NCBI RefSeq assembly: GCF_007991615.1
Contig: NZ_BJYR01000023.1
Span: 1-64,000, forward strand
DNA length: 64,000 nucleotides
DNA from: Novosphingobium sediminis
GTDB taxonomy: Bacteria; Pseudomonadota; Alphaproteobacteria; Sphingomonadales; Sphingomonadaceae
Reading direction: 5' to 3'
Position numbers and translations under genes: made by a program. Positions within the stretch are counted from its first letter, which is position 1; the number at the start of each line of letters is the position of its first letter. The notes below the pieces were generated by a model. The model worked only from the letters and a program-made list of their open reading frames with translations. It made no database searches and was not told the origin of the DNA. This document shows positions 1-8,104 of this stretch, piece after piece.

Positions 1-86
1 ACGCCATCTGGCGATGCTACAATTCAACCCCAGTCCGAAGGCCATGACCTACGAACCTATACGAACAGAATTAGTGGGCCGACCTA

Positions 87-175
87 GTTGACCATGAATG
101 CGGCCACAAAGCCAACTTGGACCGCGGTCAACAATATCCCTGAATTCGGAGCTTGAGGTTGACCCAGCGTCAACC
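87..175. promoter_or_regulatory. Repeated GTTGAC half-sites upstream of merR-type gene
   Basis: A perfect 7-bp inverted repeat GGTTGAC / GTCAACC lies at 157-163 and 169-175 with a 5-bp spacer, 15 bp before the regulator start. Two more half-sites of the same sequence are at 87-93 (GTTGACC) and 126-132 (GGTCAAC), the latter overlapping a palindrome GACCGCGGTC at 120-129. This arrangement suits autoregulation by the MerR-type protein encoded next. The binding is inferred; only the repeats are seen. Confidence 0.5.
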
Positions 176-189
176 GCTAGACAGGGCGC

Positions 190-1014
190 ATGAGTGATTC
201 GTTCCCCATCGATGAAGTTGTCCGCCGCACCGGCCTGACCTCTCGCGCGTTGCGCTTTTACGAGGCGCGCGGGTTGATTACGCCGCTGCGGACCGGTTCG
301 GGCCGGCGATGGTTCGGGCCCGAGGAGCTCGAACGGATCCAGCGCATCGTAGCACTCAAGAAGGCCGGGCTCAGCCTTGGCGACATCAAGCGCCTGTTCG
401 ATCGCAAGCCGATCGATCTGGCCGCCATGCTGGGCGCGCAGCGCAAGCGACTCGCCGAACAGGCCGAAGAGATCGCCGACGCCATCGGCCTGATCGACAC
501 CGCATTGTCCCGCATCGGCCGAGGCGAGCCGCTCGATGCCGCGACGCTTTGCTCGCTCATTCGTGATGGAGAGAAACTCATGACCGACCAGTCCCAAGCC
601 TGGCAGGACGTGGTGGACCAGTACTACACCCCCGAAGAACAGGCCGATTGGCGCGAGCGCATGGCCGAGGTGCCCGAGTTCAGCCAAGAGGCCTATCAGC
701 AGCAGTGGCGCGCGCTCAGTGCAAGGATCGAGGCGGCGCTGCCGCTGGAGCCGGGCAGCGATGCCGCGCTCGTCTTCGTGCGCGAGTGGTTCGCGCTGCT
801 CGAACCCTTCAGCCGCAACGCGACTCCGGCAATGTGGGAAGGCACGACCCGCATGTATGCGGACATGGCGAACTGGGAAGGCAAGGTCGATCCTGGTTTC
901 AGCAGCCGCGTGTGGGAGTTTATCATGACCGCGGCGCGGGCGGCGATGGACCGGGGCGAGGACATTGGACCTCTGCCGGGGTGGTTCACCCGCCCTGCGG
1001 CGCAGGAGAGCTGA
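190..1014 (+). CDS. MerR family transcriptional regulator with TipAS-like C-terminal domain
   Basis: The first 70 residues are a MerR winged helix: V-V-R-R-T-G-L-T-S-R-A-L-R-F-Y-E followed by the wing with GLITPLRTGSGRR. A helical dimerisation segment (about 80-120) follows, then about 130 residues rich in Trp and aromatic residues resembling the antibiotic-binding TipAS domain, so it probably senses a hydrophobic small molecule. At 274 aa it is close to TipA-type length. It is 3 bp upstream of an alpha/beta hydrolase gene and almost certainly co-transcribed. Inverted GTTGAC repeats immediately upstream suggest autoregulation. Family assignment is firm; the effector is unknown. Confidence 0.9.
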   Translation: MSDSFPIDEVVRRTGLTSRALRFYEARGLITPLRTGSGRRWFGPEELERIQRIVALKKAGLSLGDIKRLFDRKPIDLAAMLGAQRKRLAEQAEEIADAIGLIDTALSRIGRGEPLDAATLCSLIRDGEKLMTDQSQAWQDVVDQYYTPEEQADWRERMAEVPEFSQEAYQQQWRALSARIEAALPLEPGSDAALVFVREWFALLEPFSRNATPAMWEGTTRMYADMANWEGKVDPGFSSRVWEFIMTAARAAMDRGEDIGPLPGWFTRPAAQES

Positions 1015-1017
1015 GCC

Positions 1018-2016
1018 ATGCGCAAGGCATTGAAACGGGGCGCCATCGCGCTCGGCTTCGGCGTGGCTCTGGTTACCGCGGGCGGGGCATGGCTGGCGGC
1101 GCATCCCTGGGGTCCACCGATCGAACTTGTCGATCCGGGAGCAGGCGGCACCCCGATCCGCCTGCCGACGCTGGTCGGCAATTTCTATCCCGGCGCAGGC
1201 GAGGGGCGGCGTCCTGCAATCCTGCTGCTGGGCGGGTCGGAAGGGGGGCTCGGCGCTGCGGTTGACGGGCAGGCTCGTCTGCTGGCGCAGGAAGGCTTTG
1301 CGGTCTTCGCGCTGGCTTACTACCGCCTACCCGGCCAGCCCAAGCGCTTCGAGTTGGTTCCGCTCGAGACCTTGACCGGCGCGCTCGACTGGCTGAAGGC
1401 CCACAGCGGTGTCGATCCCGCGCGGCTCGCGATCATGGGCACCTCCAAGGGAGCCGAAGCCGCGTTGCTGGTGGCAAGCCGGAGGGCAGATATCACCGCT
1501 GTCGTCGCAGCCGTGCCCTCGCAGGTCGCGTGGCAGGGGTTCGATTGGAGCTTCGCCCCGGTCAAGACCTCAAGCTGGAGCGAGGGCGGCAAGCCCGTTC
1601 CCTATCTGCCGATCACCACGGTGGGCTGGAACGGCGACATCTACGGCCCCGCGCTGGCCGATGCGGCCAAACATCCCGAGGCAGCGATTCCCGTTGAGCG
1701 GATCGCCGGGCCAGTGCTGTTGTTGTGCGGTGAGGACGACAAACTGTGGCCCTCCTGCCGGATGGCGCGCGCCGTCAAGGCCCGCCGTGATGAGCAAGGC
1801 AATGCGCTGGCGACAACCTTGCTTGCTTATCCTGATGCCGGTCATTTCGGGGTCGGGCCGCAACTGCCAGCCGGTGATAGCGTGCCGGCGATGATCACGA
1901 TGTTTGGAGGCAGCAAAGAAGGGAACGTCGCTGCCCGCGCCGATGGCTGGCCGCGCACCATCGCCTTCTTGAAGCAGGCGCTGGCCCCTGCTGCCAACAA
2001 GGAGACCGATCGATGA
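1018..2016 (+). CDS. Alpha/beta hydrolase, BAAT/acyl-CoA thioesterase C-terminal type
   Basis: A 332-aa protein with an N-terminal hydrophobic segment (residues 10-28) that could be a signal peptide or membrane anchor. The nucleophile elbow is GTSKGAE (Ser about 143), the acid lies in CGEDDKLWPS and the base in DAGHFGVG, giving a complete Ser-Asp-His triad. The G-T-S-K-G elbow is typical of the BAAT C-terminal/dienelactone hydrolase branch, which acts on acyl-CoA thioesters or esters. RBS AGGAGAG precedes the ATG and the gene follows the MerR gene by 3 bp, so it is a likely target of that regulator. Substrate unknown. Confidence 0.8.
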   Translation: MRKALKRGAIALGFGVALVTAGGAWLAAHPWGPPIELVDPGAGGTPIRLPTLVGNFYPGAGEGRRPAILLLGGSEGGLGAAVDGQARLLAQEGFAVFALAYYRLPGQPKRFELVPLETLTGALDWLKAHSGVDPARLAIMGTSKGAEAALLVASRRADITAVVAAVPSQVAWQGFDWSFAPVKTSSWSEGGKPVPYLPITTVGWNGDIYGPALADAAKHPEAAIPVERIAGPVLLLCGEDDKLWPSCRMARAVKARRDEQGNALATTLLAYPDAGHFGVGPQLPAGDSVPAMITMFGGSKEGNVAARADGWPRTIAFLKQALAPAANKETDR

Positions 2017-2084
2017 CGGGTATTGCTGCTGGGCGCGATCGCTCTCGAGGTCATCTACGAACGCTTGGTGGCTGACGAGCAGGT

Positions 2085-3095
2085 TCAAGCAGAGCGGGCG
2101 AAATCGATCACCACTTTGCCCTTGGCCCGCCCCTGATCGAGGTAGGCCATCGCCTCGTTGACGGCCTCGAGGGCGAACGTGTGGTCGACGACCGGCTTGA
2201 TCGCGCCCGCTTCGACCAGCTTGGCAATCTCGGCGAGTTGGTCACCGTTCGCCCGCATGAACAGGAAATGGTATTCCGCGCCGCGCGCCTTGGCCTTGCG
2301 CCGGATGCCCCAACTCATCCCCGTGAACACCAGCCGGAGCAGCGCGTTCAGCCCTTGTGCGCGGGCAAAGGCGGGATCGGGCGGCCCTGACAGCGAGATG
2401 AGCATCCCGCCGGGCTTGAGCAGATCGGCCGAGCAGGCCAGCGTGGCGGCATCCTGGCTGGCGATGATCAGGTCCTGCGGCGGCAGGACTGCGGCGAAAT
2501 CCTGCTTGCGGTAGTCTCCCACATGCTCGGCACCGAGCGATCGGACGAGGTCTGCCCCGGCACTGCCCGCCGTAGTTGCGACGATTGCGCCAAGATGCCG
2601 AGCCAGCTGGATCGCCACGACCCCGACTCCGCCCGATCCGGCATGGATCAGCACGCTCTGCCCTGCCGCCACGCGCCCATCCTCGACCAGCGCCTGCCAA
2701 ACGGTGAGTGCGGTGAGCGGAAGGCTCGCGGCTTCGATCATGGAGATGTTGGCCGGTTTGTGCGCCACATCGGCGGCGGGAACCGCGATCAGTTCGGCCA
2801 GCGTGCCGATCCGCCCGTCACGCGGCCGGGCATAGACTTCATCGCCCACCGCGAAGCGCGTAACCCCCTTGCCCAGTTGCACCACGCGCCCCGCTACGTC
2901 GTGGCCGAGGATGAACGGCGGCTTGTAGGGCAGCAGGGGCTTGAACGCGCCATCGCGGATCTTGCTGTCGAGCGGATTGAGCGCGGCAGCGTGAACCTCG
3001 ATCAACACGTCGCCCTCGCCGGGTACGGGATCGGGCACTACGGCAAGCCGCAGCGGCTGCTGCTTGCCGTAGCGATCGAGGAGGTATGCCTTCAC
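2085..3095 (-). CDS. NADP-dependent quinone oxidoreductase/zinc-less alcohol dehydrogenase (MDR family)
   Basis: 336 aa, medium-chain dehydrogenase/reductase fold: GroES-like N-terminal half (GHDVAGRV at about 64-71) and a Rossmann half with the NADPH loop HAGSGGVGVVAIQLA at about 151-165. The catalytic-zinc Cys/His pattern of true alcohol dehydrogenases is absent, as in quinone oxidoreductases and enoyl reductases. It starts with GTG that overlaps the TGA stop of the upstream SDR gene by 4 bp (3092-3095), so the two are translationally coupled. The pair is preceded by candidate TetR operators at 3926-3965. Confidence 0.88.
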   Translation of the reverse strand: MKAYLLDRYGKQQPLRLAVVPDPVPGEGDVLIEVHAAALNPLDSKIRDGAFKPLLPYKPPFILGHDVAGRVVQLGKGVTRFAVGDEVYARPRDGRIGTLAELIAVPAADVAHKPANISMIEAASLPLTALTVWQALVEDGRVAAGQSVLIHAGSGGVGVVAIQLARHLGAIVATTAGSAGADLVRSLGAEHVGDYRKQDFAAVLPPQDLIIASQDAATLACSADLLKPGGMLISLSGPPDPAFARAQGLNALLRLVFTGMSWGIRRKAKARGAEYHFLFMRANGDQLAEIAKLVEAGAIKPVVDHTFALEAVNEAMAYLDQGRAKGKVVIDFARSA

Positions 3096-3880
3096 TGGGC
3101 TGCTTCAAGATAGCGCGGTGCGGGCACCGTCGCGCCAAAACTCGGGACCATGGCAAGGCGCGCACCCTGATAGGCATCCCACTGTGCGCCATCCTGCAGC
3201 GGCGGGATGGTAACCGCCTCGCGCCGATCAAACCCGGTGAGCGCGGCATCCACAAGCGCGCCGACGTCCATCAGCGGCGGCACCTGCGAGGGGTCTGCGC
3301 CGGCGCGGCTCCAGATTTCGGTGGCGGTGCCAGCGGGCAGCACGGCCTGGACATAGACGCCCTTGGGGCCAAGTTCGTGGGCGAGGCCCTGCGAAAGGAA
3401 CTGCACAAAGGCCTTGGTCGCGCCGTAAACCGTCTGGCCGAATTCCGGCACCAGCCCGACAACCGAGCCGATGTTGACGATCGCGCCCGCGCCTTCAGCG
3501 ACGAAGCGCGGGGCGACCGCGTGGGCCAGCCGCAGGACTGCGACGGTGTTGACGCCCACCAGCTGCGCAAGGTCGGCAGCAGTCTGGGCTTCGAACGCCC
3601 CGGCAAGCGCCAAGCCGGCATTATTTATGAGCACGCCAATCCGCTTGTCATCGCGCAGGCGCGCTTCGACTTTGGCGACATCGGCGTCCACCGCGAGGTC
3701 CGCCTGCATCACATCGATGGTGACACCGGTCTCTGCGCGCAGACGCGCGGCCAGTTCTTCCATGCGATCGGCATTGCGCGCCACGAGCACGAGGTCATGG
3801 CCGCGGCGGGCGAAGCGATCAGCATAGGTCGCGCCGATGCCCGAGGAGGCGCCGGTGATGAGGACGGCGGGTTTGGTCAT
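3092..3880 (-). CDS. SDR family NAD(P)-dependent oxidoreductase
   Basis: 262 aa classical short-chain dehydrogenase: cofactor motif TGASSGIG at residues 9-16, NNAG at about 86-89, catalytic Ser near 139 and Y-x3-K (YGATK) at about 152-156. The substrate is not deducible. An AGGA ribosome-binding site stands about 10 bases before the ATG. It is first in a two-gene operon with the MDR oxidoreductase, and its upstream region holds two dyads of the same type found at the TetR and MATE genes, so it is probably under that repressor. Confidence 0.9.
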   Translation of the reverse strand: MTKPAVLITGASSGIGATYADRFARRGHDLVLVARNADRMEELAARLRAETGVTIDVMQADLAVDADVAKVEARLRDDKRIGVLINNAGLALAGAFEAQTAADLAQLVGVNTVAVLRLAHAVAPRFVAEGAGAIVNIGSVVGLVPEFGQTVYGATKAFVQFLSQGLAHELGPKGVYVQAVLPAGTATEIWSRAGADPSQVPPLMDVGALVDAALTGFDRREAVTIPPLQDGAQWDAYQGARLAMVPSFGATVPAPRYLEAAQ

Positions 3881-3925
3881 TTCGTGGGTGTCCTTTCGAG
3901 ACGAATTTTCGAGGGTGATTTTTTG

Positions 3926-3939
3926 ATGACAGATATCAT
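3926..3939. promoter_or_regulatory. Degenerate copy of the TetR-type dyad
   Basis: ATGACA-GA-TATCAT is an imperfect relative of the ATGATG-N2-CATCAT dyad 26 bp away. Two similar sites spaced by about two and a half helical turns could bind two dimers. The assignment depends on the better copy next to it and is tentative. Confidence 0.35.
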
Positions 3940-3951
3940 GTTTGTTGGAAT

Positions 3952-3965
3952 ATGATGCTCATCAT
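3952..3965. promoter_or_regulatory. Perfect dyad ATGATG-CT-CATCAT, candidate TetR operator
   Basis: A perfect 6+6 inverted repeat with a 2-bp centre, 71 bp upstream of the SDR start. The same architecture recurs at 8072-8085 (MATE promoter) and 10044-10057 (TetR gene). It is therefore the likely binding site of the TetR-family protein encoded at 9445-10011. Confidence 0.55.
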
Positions 3966-4034
3966 CAATATGTCAATGCGCCCCGCGGAATTTCTCGCGA
4001 GCCTATTTTGAGCTGCGGATCAGGCTCACACTCT

Positions 4035-4059
4035 GTCGTGAAATATCAAATTATATTCA
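4035..4059 (+). promoter_or_regulatory. AT-rich regulatory element, copy 1 (TonB receptor)
   Basis: The element reads GTCGTGAAAT then ATCAAATT then ATATTCA. It matches 20 of 25 positions in the element at 11200-11224 and resembles the reverse-complement copy at 10140-10168. It also contains the imperfect dyad GTGAAATAT...ATATTCAC (4038-4060). It lies about 240 bp before the TonB receptor start. Likely an activator site for the AraC-type regulator at 10169-11182 (inferred). Confidence 0.5.
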
Positions 4060-4297
4060 CCTCAAGACAAGTCTCTCGCGCTGCATTTGGGCAGTAACCA
4101 GCACCACAAGAAGCGGGACAACACCGGCCTGCGGGGGATTGAGGATGCATCTGGCGCATGGGCATAGCCCGGCGCTTGCAGGCGCGGCTGTGCCAAATCG
4201 GCAGGCAGCGCCCTGAAGCCACTGCCCCCGGTCCGATCAGAAACAAGCAGGGCGCGGCGGCATTCAAGACCGCGGCGCAGAAAATGGGAGCGGGAAA

Positions 4298-6769
4298 ATG
4301 AACAAGACCATCTTGCTGGCGGGTGCCGCCTTCACCACGATTTGCGCCACACCGGCCTGGGCGGAAGCGACCGCCGCGCCAACACCGCAGCCGGAAGCAG
4401 ATTCTGCCGCCTCTGCGGAAACGGCGGATACGACTAGCGGGCTTCAGGAAATCATCGTCACGGCGCAGGCGCGCGGGCAAAGCCTGCGCACGGTGCCGGT
4501 TTCGGTCTCTGTGGTGGATAGCAAGGCGGTCCAATCCAAGGGCCTCAATCGCATCGACGACATCCAGTACTTCGTCCCGAACCTGAAGCTCACCGAGGTC
4601 GGCATCACGACAAGCATTTTCATTCGCGGTATCGGATCGGGCGAAAATCAGGGCTTCGAGCAGTCCGTTGGCCTCTACATCGACGGCGTCTATTATGGGC
4701 GTGCCAAGGAAGTGCAGGCGCCGTTTATCGATCTCGACCGGATCGAGGTTCTGCGCGGACCGCAGTCGATCCTGTTTGGCAAGAACAGCGTGGCGGGGGC
4801 CCTGTCGATCACCACGGCCCGGCCAACGAGCACGCTGAAAGCCGGGCTTTCGACCTCCTACGAGTTCAACGCGCGGGACTTCACCACCGAAGGCCACATC
4901 TCGGGGCCGCTGAGCGACCGGATCCGCGTACGCGGCGCACTGCGCTATCGTTCCTCGCAGGGCTTTGATCGCAATCTCGCGACCGGGCGGCGCAATCCGG
5001 CGCTCGAGGAAATTGGCGGCCGCGGCACGGCCGAGATTGATGTGACCGACACGCTGACAGCCACCGCCAAGGTCGAGATTTCGCAGTTCAACCGCAAGGG
5101 CCGCACCGGCGAAACCTTTGTCTCAGATCCGATCGCGACAGGGCCGTTCAAGGGCCTGACCTATGGCCAGATCCTGTTCAACGTGTTCGGCCAGCCCGAC
5201 AACGTGCTGGATGAAAAGTTCGATGGCCGCAGGGCCGCAATTGGCGAAACCTCGCGCAATCGGCTTGAGACCTATTCGCTCGGGCTGGACTGGAAGCTGG
5301 GCGATTACACGCTCAAGAGCCTGAGTGCCTTCACCCGGCTCAAGTACTACGACAACTGCGACTGCGATTTCACCGGTGCCAACATCTTCACCGCCGGTTT
5401 CGACGAGCGTTTTGACCAGACCAGCCAGGAAATCCGGCTGATCTCGCCCGAATACGACAAGTTCGATTTCATCCTCGGCGCCTACTACGGCCATAGCGAT
5501 CAGCAGTACGCGGACCAGATCGTCGTGCCGAATGGTTCGCTGCTGATTGGCGCGATCAACGCGCAGGCGCCCGGCTTCGGCAACCTGATCGCCGACACCC
5601 AGGCGGCCCGCACCGCGCATATCGTGGGTGATGTCTATTCGGCGTTCGCCCAGACCAACATTCACGTCCTGCCGAGCGTCACTGTCCAGCTGGGCGGACG
5701 CTATACCTATGATCGCAAGCGCGCCGACCGCTCACTCGCGATCCTCGATATCAATGGGGCCGATCTGTCAGCCGCGCAGTTCGCGGCGCCGCTGGTCTAT
5801 GCGAACCTGTTCGGCATCACCTCGCAGAACCTTGCGAACCTTGGCCCGGTGGGTGCGTTCTTCATCGGCAAGCTGGGCCAGCTTCCGATTTCGGGCAAGT
5901 TCAGCACCAGCCGCTTTTCGCCTGACGTGAAGGTGCGCTGGGAATTCGCGCCGCGCCAGATGGTCTACGCCACGTGGCAGCGCGGCTACAAATCGGGCGG
6001 GTTCGATTTCCGCTCGAACAACAAGTCGATCTCGGCGACGCTGGCGGATTCATTCCAGTTCCGCGACGAGCAGGCGACGAACTATGAAGTCGGCGGAAAA
6101 TTCAGCCTCGGACGCAACGTGCAGCTCAATGTCGCCGCGTTCCTGACAAAGTACAAGGATCTGCAGGTCGCGATCTTCGACGGCATTCTCGGGTACAATG
6201 TGGGCAATGCTGCTGCCGCGAAGGTCAAGGGGATCGAGTTCGACGCACGCTGGGCGGTAACACCTCGCCTGTCGATTTCGGCTGCCGGCGCCTTCACCGA
6301 TTTCAAGTTCACCAACTATCCCAATGGCCAGTGCTATTTCGGCCAGACGCCGACCACCGATCTCAACGGCGATGGGGTGGCTGATCTGTGCAGCTACAAC
6401 GGCAAGCCGGCTCAGCTCGTTTCGAAGTTCGAAGGGACCGCGACAGTTGACTACACCATGCCGGTGTTCACGGGTTACAAGCTGAACGCAGCTGCGGACG
6501 TCTCGTACAAGGGTCGGTACGACGCTTCGCCGCTCTATGATCCCAAGGCGGTGCAGAACGCCTATGCGATGGTGAACCTTCGCCTCGCGCTCTCGCCGGA
6601 TTCGGAAAACTGGCAGCTGGCCCTGTTTGCCAAGAACGTCACCAACAAGCGCCCGCTGACTTATGGCGGCGCGGTGCCGCTTGCGGCCGGGCTGTTCGGT
6701 TCCAATTCCCTGACCGGGATCTTCGCACAGGGACGGCAGATTTCAGTGCAGGCCCGCATGAAGTTCTGA
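4298..6769 (+). CDS. TonB-dependent receptor (catabolic type)
   Basis: 823 aa outer-membrane receptor. A signal peptide ends near AWAEA (about 22-26), a low-complexity linker follows, then a TonB-box-like segment EIIVTAQ and a plug domain with IRGIGSGENQGFEQSVGLYIDGVYYGR. The 22-strand barrel ends in an aromatic-flanked terminal strand finishing with Phe (ARMKF). Receptors of this type in sphingomonads take up hydrophobic or aromatic substrates rather than siderophores (family knowledge). Single gene, closed by a strong hairpin at 6779-6804. The upstream element at 4035-4059 ties it to the AraC/alcohol dehydrogenase genes. Confidence 0.92.
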   Translation: MNKTILLAGAAFTTICATPAWAEATAAPTPQPEADSAASAETADTTSGLQEIIVTAQARGQSLRTVPVSVSVVDSKAVQSKGLNRIDDIQYFVPNLKLTEVGITTSIFIRGIGSGENQGFEQSVGLYIDGVYYGRAKEVQAPFIDLDRIEVLRGPQSILFGKNSVAGALSITTARPTSTLKAGLSTSYEFNARDFTTEGHISGPLSDRIRVRGALRYRSSQGFDRNLATGRRNPALEEIGGRGTAEIDVTDTLTATAKVEISQFNRKGRTGETFVSDPIATGPFKGLTYGQILFNVFGQPDNVLDEKFDGRRAAIGETSRNRLETYSLGLDWKLGDYTLKSLSAFTRLKYYDNCDCDFTGANIFTAGFDERFDQTSQEIRLISPEYDKFDFILGAYYGHSDQQYADQIVVPNGSLLIGAINAQAPGFGNLIADTQAARTAHIVGDVYSAFAQTNIHVLPSVTVQLGGRYTYDRKRADRSLAILDINGADLSAAQFAAPLVYANLFGITSQNLANLGPVGAFFIGKLGQLPISGKFSTSRFSPDVKVRWEFAPRQMVYATWQRGYKSGGFDFRSNNKSISATLADSFQFRDEQATNYEVGGKFSLGRNVQLNVAAFLTKYKDLQVAIFDGILGYNVGNAAAAKVKGIEFDARWAVTPRLSISAAGAFTDFKFTNYPNGQCYFGQTPTTDLNGDGVADLCSYNGKPAQLVSKFEGTATVDYTMPVFTGYKLNAAADVSYKGRYDASPLYDPKAVQNAYAMVNLRLALSPDSENWQLALFAKNVTNKRPLTYGGAVPLAAGLFGSNSLTGIFAQGRQISVQARMKF

Positions 6770-6778
6770 GCAAGCTGC

Positions 6779-6804
6779 GGGAACCCTCCAGCGGGAGGGT
6801 TCCC
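6779..6804. terminator. Strong 11-bp hairpin between convergent genes
   Basis: GGGAACCCTCC (6779-6789) pairs perfectly with GGAGGGTTCCC (6794-6804) around a 4-base loop. It lies between the 3' ends of the TonB receptor (6769) and the hydrolase (6813), so it can serve both directions. No long T-run follows. Confidence 0.75.
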
Positions 6805-6812
6805 GTCAGCGA

Positions 6813-7871
6813 TCAAAGCGTCTTGAGGAAGCCGAGCAGCGCTTCGTTGGTGGCCTGCGGCTGTTCCTGCATGATCCAGTGGCCGCATTCGGGAATGATC
6901 ACCGCGCCGCGCAGGTCGGTCATCACCTCGCCCGCGCGGGTCCGAGCCTCCTGACTCCACACCGTCACGATATCGCGGTCCCCGCCGATATAGAGCGCAG
7001 GCACGGTGAGCGGCGTGCCCTGATGCTGGCCGAGCGTTTCCCAGTCCAGTTCGGCATTGTGGTAGTAGTTGAGCGGCCCGCGCAGGCCGCTGTATTCGAG
7101 TTCCGCCACGCAGAAATCGAGCGAGGCCTGATCGAGCCACTGCGGCAGCACGTCCGGCAGCTCGAGCACCGAGCCCAGCGCCGATCCCTGCGGCACCGCC
7201 ATGGCTGCGCGCACCAACTGGCGCACTATTTCATCGGGCAGAGTGGTGAGGTCGATCCCGGCGAGTTCGGGCGGCAGGGGGCGGTCGGCAGAGAGCGTGT
7301 AGAGCGTGGAAGTAAGCCAGTTGCGGATATCGCGCTCGGCCTCCGCTGCGGCAACATCGCCGGGAAGCGTGAAGTATTCGTGGTAGAACATCATCCCCGG
7401 CCCGGCGAGTTCGCGCACCGCCTGTTCGGGCCGCTTCTCGCCAAACGGGTTGCCGGGCAGGCAGGCAATACCCCGTGCGCCGAACGGCAGACTGAGGCCC
7501 GCCACCGCGCGGAACACTTCGGGCCGGGTCCACGCCGCCGTCCAGGCAATCGGAGCGCCAAGATCGTGGCCGACAATGATGGCATCGGTTTCCCCCAGCG
7601 CGTGGACTACGCCGACGCAGGTTTCGACCATGGCGTTCACCCGGTAGGCGGTGGGGGCCGTCGGCTTGGAGGAACGGCCATAGCCGGGCATGTCCATCGC
7701 CACGGCGCGATACCCGGCTGCTGCCAGCGCCCGCATCTGGTGCCGCCACGAATACCATGATTCCGGGAAGCCATGGCACAGCAGGACCACCGGCCCGGTC
7801 GATCCGGCCATGGTGAGGTGAATGCGCAGGCCATTCGCCTGAACGCTGCGAGTTTGCCATTCCGAGTGCAT
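6813..7871 (-). CDS. Alpha/beta hydrolase, epoxide hydrolase-like
   Basis: 352 aa from the ATG at 7871, chosen because GGAAGG stands 9 bases upstream; an in-frame ATG at 8012 would add 47 residues without a fold. The oxyanion motif HGFPESW is at about 33-39, the nucleophile is Asp in GHDLGAP (about 103) rather than Ser, and the base is in ECGHWIM near the C-terminus. An Asp nucleophile with HGFPE is characteristic of soluble epoxide hydrolases. It could open an epoxide formed by an oxygenase of this island, but dehalogenase activity cannot be excluded. Confidence 0.87.
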   Translation of the reverse strand: MHSEWQTRSVQANGLRIHLTMAGSTGPVVLLCHGFPESWYSWRHQMRALAAAGYRAVAMDMPGYGRSSKPTAPTAYRVNAMVETCVGVVHALGETDAIIVGHDLGAPIAWTAAWTRPEVFRAVAGLSLPFGARGIACLPGNPFGEKRPEQAVRELAGPGMMFYHEYFTLPGDVAAAEAERDIRNWLTSTLYTLSADRPLPPELAGIDLTTLPDEIVRQLVRAAMAVPQGSALGSVLELPDVLPQWLDQASLDFCVAELEYSGLRGPLNYYHNAELDWETLGQHQGTPLTVPALYIGGDRDIVTVWSQEARTRAGEVMTDLRGAVIIPECGHWIMQEQPQATNEALLGFLKTL

Positions 7872-8061
7872 CGCCGTGGAGCCTTCCGATCTGTGATGAA
7901 ACAGGAGCGCGCGGCCTGCGCACAGCAAGGCGCGCCCGCTTTCCGGCGCGAAAGGATGGCAGAAGCCCCGCAGCAGAGCTTGCCTTCCCGTGACCATTAT
8001 TTTGCATTTCACGACCTGGAGAACGCATGCGCAGCGTGCTGTCAGGAAGCGTAAACGCGCC

Positions 8062-8090
8062 TTGACTTTTTATGTTGAACATCATGTATC
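8062..8090 (+). promoter_or_regulatory. Candidate promoter of the MATE gene with embedded operator
   Basis: TTGACT (8062-8067) and TGTATC (8085-8090) are separated by 17 bp. The dyad ATGTTG-AA-CATCAT (8072-8085) fills the spacer, the classical place for a repressor to block RNA polymerase. The gene start follows at 8105. Confidence 0.5.
8072..8085. promoter_or_regulatory. TetR-type operator at the MATE promoter
   Basis: ATGTTG-AA-CATCAT, one mismatch from the perfect dyad at 3952-3965, located between the putative -35 and -10 boxes of the MATE gene. Likely bound by the adjacent TetR protein. Confidence 0.55.
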
Positions 8091-8104
8091 GGCGGTCCTG
8101 AGCC

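Larger units (their letters stand above)
3881..4297. other. 417-bp divergent intergenic region with two operator types
   Basis: No coding sequence is seen. The region separates the minus-strand SDR operon from the plus-strand TonB receptor. It holds the TetR-type dyads near the SDR gene (3926-3939, 3952-3965) and, closer to the receptor, the AT-rich element shared with the AraC and alcohol dehydrogenase genes (4035-4059). A GGGAGCGGG-like ribosome-binding site sits just before the receptor start. Confidence 0.6.

Noticed and set aside
49..1104. 351-codon minus-strand frame opposite the MerR gene
   Set aside because: No conserved features, and it covers the regulatory half-sites; shadow of the regulator gene.
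2017..2084. Fragment that could read as the N-terminus of an SMR-type small membrane protein (VLLLGAIALEV)
   Set aside because: Only about ten residues of similarity, no start or continuation; treated as spacer DNA.
7872..8012. 47-residue N-terminal extension of the epoxide-hydrolase-like gene to ATG 8012
   Set aside because: Composition unlike the family and no ribosome-binding site, whereas ATG 7871 has GGAAGG at proper spacing.
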